Below, in pieces: positions 16,872 through 23,412 of a stretch of DNA of 26,659 bases. The notes below the pieces were generated by a model. That model had not been told where the DNA came from and ran no database searches. It saw only the letters and a program-made list of their open reading frames with translations. The stretch lies in NCBI GenBank assembly GCA_905373665.1, contig CAJPTV010000018.1:1-26659 (forward strand), given 5' to 3'. A program made the position numbers and the translations under genes. This DNA comes from Bacteroidia bacterium. GTDB taxonomy: Bacteria > Bacteroidota > Bacteroidia > Bacteroidales > CAJPTX01. How positions within the stretch are numbered: position 1 is the first letter of the stretch; each line of letters begins with the position of its first letter.

Positions 16872-17450
16872 CTATTCCTCCGACAACAACCCTTCTGCGA
16901 TTTGTAGCTGTAAAACAGGGCTCTCTTCCGAGGGAAGCGCCTCTATCAAATCAGGGTGAATCGGGACGAGCACCTCCTCGCCCGACGGACGCTCCACCAC
17001 AAGCAAAGTACTATACGAGTACTGCTCATAATCTACGATTTCTCCTACCAGCCGCAGCGCTTGGTCGTGAAGCACACAACCTATCAGAAGGTCAAGCGGC
17101 ATCCCCTCCTCCTCATCATCATCTTCTATAGCAAGGAACTCCGCTGCGGGAAGGAGGAGCTCCGCACCAACGAGCTCGGCTGGGGTTATACCATCATGCC
17201 GCACTTCAAAATAGAGCACCGCGCTATTATCGGTACGCTCTTCAGCCGCTGTGATTGCAAAGGGTACAGCCAACCCATCAATGGAAATAAAGAGGAAATC
17301 GCCTACCGCGTGAGGGATTTGGTCAAACACAAAGGGATCGTAGCACTGTGCCACGATCCCCCCGTTAATTCCAATAGTCTTTACCAGACGTCCCCAAGCT
17401 CGGAACGCGCCCTCAAGGTGAGAGGCACGGATGGGGCTAACGTCCGCCAT
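16872..17450 (-). CDS. rimM: Ribosome maturation factor RimM
   Basis: RimM assists assembly of the 30S head domain by binding S19. The product has 192 residues, near the family norm (170-190). The N-terminal domain opens with AWGRLVKTIGINGGIVAQ, which corresponds to the usual GR.v..hGikG.v motif. A central FEVRHDGITPAELVGAELLLP fits the G.. d.a..l.G. ..v motif. An acidic EDDDEEEG linker leads to the PRC-barrel domain, ending with EEVLVPIHPDLIEAL. Its ATG overlaps the rpsP stop by one base (TAATG), so it is translationally coupled to rpsP, as in many bacteria. A His/Gly-poor motif makes the N-terminus somewhat divergent, but the context removes doubt. Confidence 0.92.
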   Translation of the reverse strand: MADVSPIRASHLEGAFRAWGRLVKTIGINGGIVAQCYDPFVFDQIPHAVGDFLFISIDGLAVPFAITAAEERTDNSAVLYFEVRHDGITPAELVGAELLLPAAEFLAIEDDDEEEGMPLDLLIGCVLHDQALRLVGEIVDYEQYSYSTLLVVERPSGEEVLVPIHPDLIEALPSEESPVLQLQIAEGLLSEE

Positions 17451-17974
17451 TATGCTTCTGCTGGCGCATCAGCTTCGGGTGCAGCTTCGCTCTCTGGAGC
17501 GGCTTCAGCTGCGGCAGCTGCCTTGCGAGCTTCCTGCGCCTTGATACGCGCTTCGTTTACCTTAGACTCTGCCGCGAGGCGTGTCTTTGCGGTGTCTTGC
17601 TTCTTGTTAGAGAGCTCTTGGCGCTTTGCTTCGATCTTAGCTTCCTTTTCCTGCATCCACGCTGCGAAACGACGGTCTGCTTCCTCTTGCGAGAATGCGC
17701 CCTTTGCTACACCGCCCTGGAGGTGCTTACGCAACAAAACGCCCTTGTAAGAAAGGATGCGGTTCGTGGTCAACGTGGGCTGTGCACCTTGGCTAAGCCA
17801 GTAGAGTGCGCGCTCTACATCAAGGTCAATCGTAGCAGGATTGGTCATCGGGTTGTACGAACCAATGCGCTCGATGAAACGACCATCACGCGGTGCGCGG
17901 CTGTCTGCAACAACAATGTGGTAAAAAGGTCTTGCCTTGCGTCCGTGACGACTTAAACGTAACTTAACTGCCAT
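17450..17974 (-). CDS. rpsP: 30S ribosomal protein S16
   Basis: S16 (174 residues) is a primary-type small-subunit protein needed for 30S assembly. The first 80 residues are the conserved core: VKLRLSRHGRKARPFYHIVV, RDGRFIERIGSYNP and the AxYWLSQGAQPT segment. E. coli S16 has only 82 residues. Here a long charged and then Ala/Glu-rich tail follows (about residues 95-174), predicted to be helical with low complexity at the end. Such tails are usual in Bacteroidetes. A TACCTTTG box lies about 58 bases upstream of the ATG. It overlaps rimM by one base at its stop. Confidence 0.96.
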   Translation of the reverse strand: MAVKLRLSRHGRKARPFYHIVVADSRAPRDGRFIERIGSYNPMTNPATIDLDVERALYWLSQGAQPTLTTNRILSYKGVLLRKHLQGGVAKGAFSQEEADRRFAAWMQEKEAKIEAKRQELSNKKQDTAKTRLAAESKVNEARIKAQEARKAAAAAEAAPESEAAPEADAPAEA

Positions 17975-18031
17975 TTTAGTAAAACTCGTTTATGAATGAC
18001 TGATGTATAGGACTTTCCGCCCCACACGCCG

Positions 18032-18039
18032 CAAAGGTA
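18032..18039 (-). promoter_or_regulatory. -7 box of rpsP-rimM (TACCTTTG)
   Basis: TACCTTTG, read on the - strand, lies in the 75-base gap between the restriction gene stop and rpsP, leaving a leader of about 50 bases. It is identical to the -7 box of the tRNA-Pro promoter. The -33 position, which would fall inside the end of the restriction gene, has no TTG. Confidence 0.6.
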
Positions 18040-18049
18040 GTAATTTTCC

Positions 18050-19348
18050 CTATAGCACAGCGCCTTCCAAATCATAACGCAACCACCCCAACCAGGCCAC
18101 CACCGTAGCCGCACGCCGCCGAAGGGTACTCTCTGAGAGGCGCGGCAACCATGGCGCGACCAACGCCATCACCTGTTCGGTAGCAAGGGGCTTCCCTTCG
18201 CCCGCAAGATAGGCTTCGCACACGGCTCGAAAAGGAGGATGCACAAAGAGCTTCTCAAGAAGTGCGATATGACGCCCATACAACGGCTGGGAAAAAATCC
18301 ACTGCCCTCGCTGCGTAAGGCGAAAACGTCCCGAACGACCGATCCCGACCTCCTCTATCAAACCAAGATACCTGCCCGCCGCGAGGTAATAGTCCGTTTG
18401 TCGTGTCACAAAACCGTACCGCTGCGTGATGCTCGGCTTGTCTATTGGCGCTTGGCTATAAAGAATCTCACAAAGGTTGATAAGGCGCTCAAAACTATCC
18501 GCTTGCGGGAAGGGGAGGTGCGGCTCTGCCTCAACTGGCGTACTAGCCAAAAGCGAACGTAACGAAGAGAGGGAAAATGCCTCGTCATCAATCCGATAAC
18601 GCTGACTCCTAACCAGCGCAATAGAGGAATAAACCTCGGGGGCTAAAAAGCGATACTCGCGAAGATGGAACGTCCCATCCGAATAGGTAAGGTAGATCAA
18701 CCGCACGGGCTTCTTGACGCGTGCCTGCCAAAGACGATAAGGATAGTAGAGTTGCCGCACGATGAAGTCATCGGCGAGGTGATTTTTCGCTTCTATCAAG
18801 TAAAGCGCTTGCGCCGATTCATACCCCGCATCGATCTCTACCTGCGCATTCTCCACCTGTAAGCGGAGAGGCTCGCTCCTTGTCGCAATTTCAAACGCAA
18901 AACGACCTGTCCCCATCCGCCCCCCAACTGAGGCATAAAAAGGGGTAGTGTCGCCCGTAAAGTGCTTGAAGATACCCAAGTGTAGCGCAAGGAGAATGGC
19001 GCTAGATTCGTTAGAAACGAGCTCTGGGCGCAGGCTCTCTAATGACAACGTCGGTTTGATATGAAGGATCGGGATGCGCGACGTATCAAAGCGTTGATAG
19101 GCAAGAAAACGCCCAATAGTATATGTGCCACGAGAGGTCGGGAGGATCGCAAGGTGGTGCGCACGAAAGAGTTCCGGCAGTTGCGTGGTATGGTCAAACT
19201 TGGTCATAAGCCGTGCCTCTCGCACAGCGTTAATCTCCGTAGCCGAGATCTCTATACAAGGGGCTTCGCGCAGACGCTCGAGGAGGGTGTGTGTGGTAAA
19301 GAGGCGCTCCCAAGCACGGTCATTTTTAGACCCCTCAACATTCGACAT
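18050..19348 (-). CDS. Type II restriction endonuclease, PD-(D/E)XK fold
   Basis: This 432-residue protein is the likely endonuclease partner of the adjacent methyltransferase. A PD-(D/E)XK centre is visible as D173 in QVEIDAGYE and E186/K188 in LIEAKN. An N-terminal region with TKFDHTTQLPELF and ILPTSRGTYTIGRF precedes it. The C-terminal third (from about residue 320) looks like winged-helix segments, e.g. RQTDYYLAAGRYLGLIEEVG, that could read DNA. I do not recognise a characterised enzyme and cannot name the target site. ATG 19348 overlaps the methyltransferase end by 14 bases; a longer reading to 19498 would run far into that gene and is not supported. It ends just before the rpsP promoter, which marks the edge of the accessory segment. 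Confidence 0.8.
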   Translation of the reverse strand: MSNVEGSKNDRAWERLFTTHTLLERLREAPCIEISATEINAVREARLMTKFDHTTQLPELFRAHHLAILPTSRGTYTIGRFLAYQRFDTSRIPILHIKPTLSLESLRPELVSNESSAILLALHLGIFKHFTGDTTPFYASVGGRMGTGRFAFEIATRSEPLRLQVENAQVEIDAGYESAQALYLIEAKNHLADDFIVRQLYYPYRLWQARVKKPVRLIYLTYSDGTFHLREYRFLAPEVYSSIALVRSQRYRIDDEAFSLSSLRSLLASTPVEAEPHLPFPQADSFERLINLCEILYSQAPIDKPSITQRYGFVTRQTDYYLAAGRYLGLIEEVGIGRSGRFRLTQRGQWIFSQPLYGRHIALLEKLFVHPPFRAVCEAYLAGEGKPLATEQVMALVAPWLPRLSESTLRRRAATVVAWLGWLRYDLEGAVL

Positions 19349-20201
19349 AGTTGCGAATAATGAGCTCGGAAACTGCTCCACGCCCCGAACCCTTAGAGTT
19401 GACGGCACGCACCGCTTGTACGGTCGTAAGCTCAAACTCGGCATAGAGCTCGCGAATGAGTGGCGTATCCGAATTCGATTGCATGAAACGCACCCCACGC
19501 CGATTTAGGTCGCGGCACGCATCGCGCAGTCGTTCCTGATCTCCTGCCTTCCATCCCCCTTGCACATACCCCGTAAAGCTCGACGTATCTGAAATGGGGT
19601 GATAGGGCGGGTCTAAGTAAACAAAAGCCGTGTCAGGGAGGTGCTCCAAAACCGTCTGATAGTCCTCATGCACGAGCATAACCTTAGCTTGGTTCAGATA
19701 CTCGCTCACGGCAAGAATATTCTCCCGATTGACAATGTTCGGATGTTTGTAACGTCCGTAAGGGGAATTGAACTCCCCCGCATTGTTGACGCGAAAGAGT
19801 CCGTTGTAACAGGTCTTATTGAGGTAGATGAACCGCGAGGCGCGTTCTAGGGGCGTACGCGAGGCGAACTCTGGCTCGCGGTCCTGCATACGAAGCTGAT
19901 AGAAATACTCGGAGGTATTGTGGTGTTGTGCCAAGTGTTCCACAAGTTCGTGGGGCGTATCGCGCACGACGTGGTACATATTCATCAGCTCGGCGTTGAG
20001 GTCGCCCACCACGGCTTGTTTTGGCTGTAATGCCCAAAGGAGCGCTCCGCCGCCGAGAAAAGGTTCGCAATAGGTCGATGCTTGCCATCCTTGGGGGAGT
20101 AGCGACTGCAGTGCTGGCAACAATTGCCGTTTCCCTCCCGCCCATTTCACAATGGGGGCGATAGCGGGTTGTGTTCCTTTTGTTTGCTGTACTTTGGGCA
20201 T
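19335..20201 (-). CDS. dam: DNA adenine (N6) methyltransferase, Dam/DpnII class
   Basis: This 288-residue enzyme transfers a methyl group from SAM to adenine N6. The order of motifs is that of the alpha-type Dam family: IVKWAGGKRQLLP (residues 17-29), CEPFLGGGAL (motif I, SAM binding), NKTCYNGLFRVNNAGEFNSP with YGRYKHPNI, and the catalytic DPPY at 197-200, followed by HPISDTSSFTGY. These features match methylases of GATC-cutting systems, although relatives with other sites exist, so GATC is an inference. ATG 20201 is preferred over an upstream TTG at 20213, because the -7 box (20211-20218) would place transcription start only a few bases before that ATG. It overlaps the endonuclease gene by 14 bases. 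The symbol is family-level. Confidence 0.93.
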   Translation of the reverse strand: MPKVQQTKGTQPAIAPIVKWAGGKRQLLPALQSLLPQGWQASTYCEPFLGGGALLWALQPKQAVVGDLNAELMNMYHVVRDTPHELVEHLAQHHNTSEYFYQLRMQDREPEFASRTPLERASRFIYLNKTCYNGLFRVNNAGEFNSPYGRYKHPNIVNRENILAVSEYLNQAKVMLVHEDYQTVLEHLPDTAFVYLDPPYHPISDTSSFTGYVQGGWKAGDQERLRDACRDLNRRGVRFMQSNSDTPLIRELYAEFELTTVQAVRAVNSKGSGRGAVSELIIRNYVEC

Positions 20202-20210
20202 CTCGGTGGG

Positions 20211-20218
20211 CAAAGGTA
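20211..20218 (-). promoter_or_regulatory. -7 box of the restriction-modification pair (TACCTTTG)
   Basis: TACCTTTG on the - strand ends 10 bases before the methyltransferase ATG at 20201, so the mRNA would have a leader of only a few bases or none. No TTG is seen 19-20 bases upstream. It rules out the TTG start at 20213, which lies inside the box. Confidence 0.55.
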
Positions 20219-20307
20219 GGAAAAAAGGCTGACCACGCCCCTGCCTATTCTCTCATCCTTGCCCCCATGATGGTAGCGAGCCCGTGCTGTCGCAATTCTC
20301 TGAAAAG

Positions 20308-20419
20308 TGACTAAGTTCGTGACAGAGTTCGGTGCACAACCGTACACGAATCAGCCTAGCTGTGGGGCATAGCCCCGCGATCTTAGTCACTGTTTGAGTC
20401 ACTCGAAAGTGACTAAGAT
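20308..20419. repeat. Left direct repeat flanking the AlbA/Schlafen-type gene
   Basis: Positions 20308-20390 match 21922-22004 at 81 of 83 positions; 20391-20419 match the following 29 bases more loosely. The repeat contains GTGACTAAG and CTTAGTCAC words in both orientations. ATCTTAGTCAC (20380-20390) is an exact inverted copy of GTGACTAAGAT (20409-20419), and AGTCACT-CGAA-AGTGACT is nested at 20397-20414. GGGGC-ATA-GCCCC forms a small hairpin inside. One GATC is at 20379. It ends 36 bases before the AlbA-type gene ATG. Confidence 0.9.
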
Positions 20420-20455
20420 ATTCCCGTCAGCACACTTGCTTCAATTTGCATAGCC

Positions 20456-21910
20456 ATGATAACAAAGGAAGAAATATGCCAACTCTTACACAGCACGGAG
20501 ACTTATCGTGTGGAACGAACCATCTCGACAAGCGATATGGATAAATTCCAAGAGGCTATCTGTGCTTTTTCTAACGATTTACCAGGCTCGCGCAAAAATG
20601 GTTATCTCATTCTAGGCGCGCGAGACGATGGGAGCTTAGCTGGCTTAAGGGTAGACGATGCCCTGATGAAGCGAATAGCAAGCATTCGTTCTGATGGCAA
20701 CATTCTCCCTCTTCCCATTATGTCAGTAGAACGCTTCGAGTTCGAGGAGGGGGATTTGCTCGTGGTGGAGGTTGCGCCTGCTTTGGTTCCTCCCGTACGT
20801 TATCGTGGTCGCACTTTTATCCGTATCGGTCCGCGTCGCGACATCGCCTCAGAGTCAGAGGAAAGGCTCTTGTTAGAAAAAAGAACCTCGTACATGGCTA
20901 CTTTTGATGCGACCCCTTGCTTCGGTGCTACACTTAAGGATATTGACACTCGTTTTATAACACAGGAGTACCTCCCGCAAATCATCGATAGTGAACTTCT
21001 TGCAACAGAGCAGCGTCCTCTAACAGAGCAGTTGGCATCCATTCATTTGTACGATCTGAAGCACGACTGTCCGACGAATGCTGCGATAATCTTATTCGGT
21101 CGAAAACCGTCCTTTTTCTTTCACGGTTGCTACGTACAGTATGTACATTTTGCAGGAAACGATACGGGCAGTGAAATACTCAACGAACGACGCATAGAGG
21201 GAAGTCTTTGCATGATGCTCCCGCTCTTAGAGCGTTTTGTTAAAGACGCCGTCGTGACAGCACGACCAATGCCCGTGAGTATGTTGCGCGAACAAACGCT
21301 CTTCAATTATCCAGAACTGGCGCTCAGGGAGTTACTCATGAATGCGTGTATGCACCGCGACTATCAGTCGAATACCCCGATTCGACTCTATCAATTCCAC
21401 TCCCGTATCGAGATCCTCAATGCAGGTGGCTTGTATGGTGAGGCGAGACCTGAGAATTTCCCTACGATTAACGACTATCGCAATCCTATTATCGCAGAGG
21501 CGATGCGTGGTTTGCGATATGTCAATATGTTCAATCGTGGAATTCAGCGGGTAAAGACCATGTTGAAAGAAAATGGAAATCCTGCCCCCCTTTTCAATGT
21601 TAGTAAGATTACTGCTTTTGAAGTAACCGTGCACCCATCTTTGTCACTTCACTTGGAAGCGCGTGGCAAAAAAGTGACTAAGTCGGTAACAAAATCTACG
21701 GAGCTGATGCATGACCTCCTTCTCTTTTGCGAAGCGCCGCGTTCTCTAACAGAGATAATGGCTCATTTGGGGTTAAAGCACCGCAACAATACCAAAGTCA
21801 AGTACATTGACCCTCTAATAGAGGATGGTCTTCTTGAGATGACCATCCCTGACAAGCCCAATAGTCGAAATCAGCGCTACCGACTTACTCACGATCTTAA
21901 TCACACCTAG
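20456..21910 (+). CDS. AlbA_2/Schlafen-type putative DNA-binding protein with GHKL-like ATPase region
   Basis: The 484-residue product has three parts. The N-terminal AlbA_2 (Schlafen-like) domain covers about residues 14-135, with the FQEAICAFSN and NGYLILGARDDGSLAGL motifs. The middle, about 280-395, matches the divergent GHKL ATPase region found in these proteins: RELLMNACMHRDY (N-box, 291-303), ILNAGGLYG (320-328) and FNRGIQR (359-365). The C-terminal 65 residues look like a winged helix (SLTEIMAHLGLKHRN). Between them is a short VTKSVTKS repeat (407-414). Such proteins are usually annotated as ATP-binding transcriptional regulators, with little experimental support. The gene is flanked by direct repeats whose core word also encodes the VTK repeat, and it is divergent from a restriction-modification pair. 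Confidence 0.85.
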   Translation: MITKEEICQLLHSTETYRVERTISTSDMDKFQEAICAFSNDLPGSRKNGYLILGARDDGSLAGLRVDDALMKRIASIRSDGNILPLPIMSVERFEFEEGDLLVVEVAPALVPPVRYRGRTFIRIGPRRDIASESEERLLLEKRTSYMATFDATPCFGATLKDIDTRFITQEYLPQIIDSELLATEQRPLTEQLASIHLYDLKHDCPTNAAIILFGRKPSFFFHGCYVQYVHFAGNDTGSEILNERRIEGSLCMMLPLLERFVKDAVVTARPMPVSMLREQTLFNYPELALRELLMNACMHRDYQSNTPIRLYQFHSRIEILNAGGLYGEARPENFPTINDYRNPIIAEAMRGLRYVNMFNRGIQRVKTMLKENGNPAPLFNVSKITAFEVTVHPSLSLHLEARGKKVTKSVTKSTELMHDLLLFCEAPRSLTEIMAHLGLKHRNNTKVKYIDPLIEDGLLEMTIPDKPNSRNQRYRLTHDLNHT

Positions 21911-21921
21911 GCGACTCCAAC

Positions 21922-22033
21922 TGACTAAGTTCGTGACAGAGTTCGGTGCACAACCGTACACGAACCAGCCTAGCTGTGCGGCATAGCCCCGCGATCTTAG
22001 TCACGATCTTAGTCACACGAAAGTGACTAAGAT
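21922..22033. repeat. Right direct repeat flanking the AlbA/Schlafen-type gene
   Basis: This is the second copy of the 83-bp element (21922-22004, two differences from the left copy), beginning 12 bases after the gene stop. The tail differs: GATCTTAGTCAC occurs twice in tandem (21993-22004 and 22005-22016), followed by its inverted copy. Sequence resembling the start of a third copy continues to about 22045 (AGTGACTAAGATCGTGACAG). GATC occurs at 21993, 22005 and 22031. Confidence 0.9.
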
Positions 22034-22039
22034 CGTGAC
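22000..22039. repeat. 17-bp perfect inverted repeat
   Basis: GTCACGATCTTAGTCAC (22000-22016) and GTGACTAAGATCGTGAC (22023-22039) are exact reverse complements around the six-base loop ACGAAA. No T-run follows on either strand, so it does not look like an intrinsic terminator. Each arm contains a GATC and two GTGAC-type half-sites, which suggests a protein-binding site. Confidence 0.9.
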
Positions 22040-22140
22040 AGAGTTGCCCTTAGTGCCCATCCCTCGCCCGACTCTCCTCAATCCCGGGCCGTCCGCCCTT
22101 AGGACCGCCCTGCGCTGTAAGGCGCATAATGAATCGATGC

Positions 22141-22178
22141 GAAAAGTGGTGTTGTATTTTGGCACACCCTCTGACAAC
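22141..22178 (-). terminator. Weak terminator-like hairpin after the transglutaminase gene
   Basis: On the - strand GGTTGT, directly after the stop, can pair with ACAACaCC about 18 bases on, followed by CTTTTC. The stem is short. The segment includes a 16-base word shared with the terminator at 24448-24463. Confidence 0.3.
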
Positions 22179-22179
22179 C

Positions 22180-23373
22180 TTACGGCAGTTCAATCACTGC
22201 GTCCTCCGCCCCTGTCGTAAACTCGTAATCTTTCGCTGTACCGTCGGGAAGGAAATAAAGGAACTTGTAGGAGTGGTGCTTACGAAGGACGAAGGTGAGC
22301 ATATCGTTGAGGTCATGGGTGCCGTCAAGCGTACGTCCGCCGTCCACTTGCCCAGCCTTGTCAAATACGTCTACATTGATGGCCGTGCGCCGATCATTAC
22401 TGGACTTGCGCGGATCGAGATATGTTACCCGCACGGTGACATAGTCCCCCGTCCCCTTCCTTGCGGCTTGCTCTTTCTGAAAGAGGTCGATGTAACGCTG
22501 GGTCACATTCTCCGCATGGACGTAGGTTATCGTGCTGTCCCACACGAGCGGAAAGGGCAACCCCGTCGGACGGAAAGAGGTCGCATAAATCGCATGTACC
22601 GAATCCGTCGGGGTCGCACGCCCCGCACTCGAGAGAAACCAACTCTTGTCGAGCCCCGAAGGGTAATACTCCGTGAAATGCCACCCGTCATTGAGCCAAA
22701 CCTCATTCCACGAATGGTTACCCCGATTGTCATACCAGTTCGGCGTCCCCGCAATACGCGAGGGGATTGCCACCGAACGGAAAGCATCGGTCAAGAGCAC
22801 CGCCAAGCCACTACACGAAGCCATCCTTTGCCGCATCGACTCGTAGGGGCTCTGGTCGGGCTTCTCGCGCGCCGTATTATAATCCACCACCAATTCGTTG
22901 CGAATGTGTCGGTTGATGGTGTCTATCGCAGCAACTAAGTCGGTCACCCCCTCCAGGTAAGGCGCAAAGCGTTCGTAAAAATCCTTACGCCAATTGTCGC
23001 GTGTCTCGTTCATAGAGACGTAGGGGAGCACATCGTTGAAAAAACGTTCTTGGGGAATGGACGCCCCCCACGCAAAACGCTCACGCGCCGCGTAGGCATA
23101 CGCCACGTTCTCAAGGAGAAAATCTGCCGTCAGGGTCGTTACATCCCGCTCGGGCATATAGGCTATCAGAAAGGCAAGCCCCTCCGCCTGCTCCTTGGGC
23201 ACGCGCGCTAAGGCTTGGCGGAGCTCCGTCGCATTCTCTCCCGCACGCTGCAATGCTTCGTCGAGCAAAGCATGATACTGTGACGGAACGTTCGGGTAAG
23301 GCGATTGCCGACAGCCCCACAACAAGCTCAGCGGGAGCACGAGCAGCAAAAGAGCATAACGAGTGTACGACAT
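22180..23373 (-). CDS. Transglutaminase-like lipoprotein
   Basis: This 397-residue predicted outer-membrane or periplasmic lipoprotein has a hydrophobic N-terminus ending in LSLLWGC. Cys21 is the lipidation site, with an unusual Trp at -2. The transglutaminase-like fold follows. Catalytic Cys187 lies in RMASCSGLAVLLTDAFRSV and His220 in GNHSWNEVWLNDGWHF, with an acidic residue nearby in TEYYPSGLD, completing the triad. The C-terminal 110 residues are a separate beta-rich region of a type often found in Bacteroidales surface proteins. Members of this superfamily may be peptidases or amidases; the substrate cannot be read from sequence. ATG 23373 is used instead of a TTG three codons upstream. 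It follows the GH73 gene by 39 bases, so the two are likely one transcript. Confidence 0.85.
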   Translation of the reverse strand: MSYTRYALLLLVLPLSLLWGCRQSPYPNVPSQYHALLDEALQRAGENATELRQALARVPKEQAEGLAFLIAYMPERDVTTLTADFLLENVAYAYAARERFAWGASIPQERFFNDVLPYVSMNETRDNWRKDFYERFAPYLEGVTDLVAAIDTINRHIRNELVVDYNTAREKPDQSPYESMRQRMASCSGLAVLLTDAFRSVAIPSRIAGTPNWYDNRGNHSWNEVWLNDGWHFTEYYPSGLDKSWFLSSAGRATPTDSVHAIYATSFRPTGLPFPLVWDSTITYVHAENVTQRYIDLFQKEQAARKGTGDYVTVRVTYLDPRKSSNDRRTAINVDVFDKAGQVDGGRTLDGTHDLNDMLTFVLRKHHSYKFLYFLPDGTAKDYEFTTGAEDAVIELP

Positions 23374-23412
23374 GAGGAACAATAGATTCTGTTTCCGAAA
23401 GATAGAAAAACG

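Noticed and set aside
16956..17750. 264-codon + strand frame across rimM and rpsP
   Set aside because: Antisense to two conserved coupled genes; its Ala/Ser-rich end is just the complement of the S16 tail.
19349..19498. N-terminal extension of the restriction endonuclease
   Set aside because: It would overlap the methyltransferase by over 160 bases; the extension has no domain-like features.
20308..22033. Flanking repeats as integron attC sites or insertion-sequence ends
   Set aside because: No GTTRRRY/RYYYAAC core pair is seen, no integrase or transposase is present, and no clear target-site duplication was found.
22023..22220. Small + strand frame beginning MTKIVTELPLV
   Set aside because: It starts within the repeat and runs into the 3' end of the transglutaminase gene; no sign of a real product, though its VTK start is noted as a finding.
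22129..22938. 269-codon + strand frame opposite the transglutaminase gene
   Set aside because: Antisense to a gene with clear signal peptide and catalytic residues.
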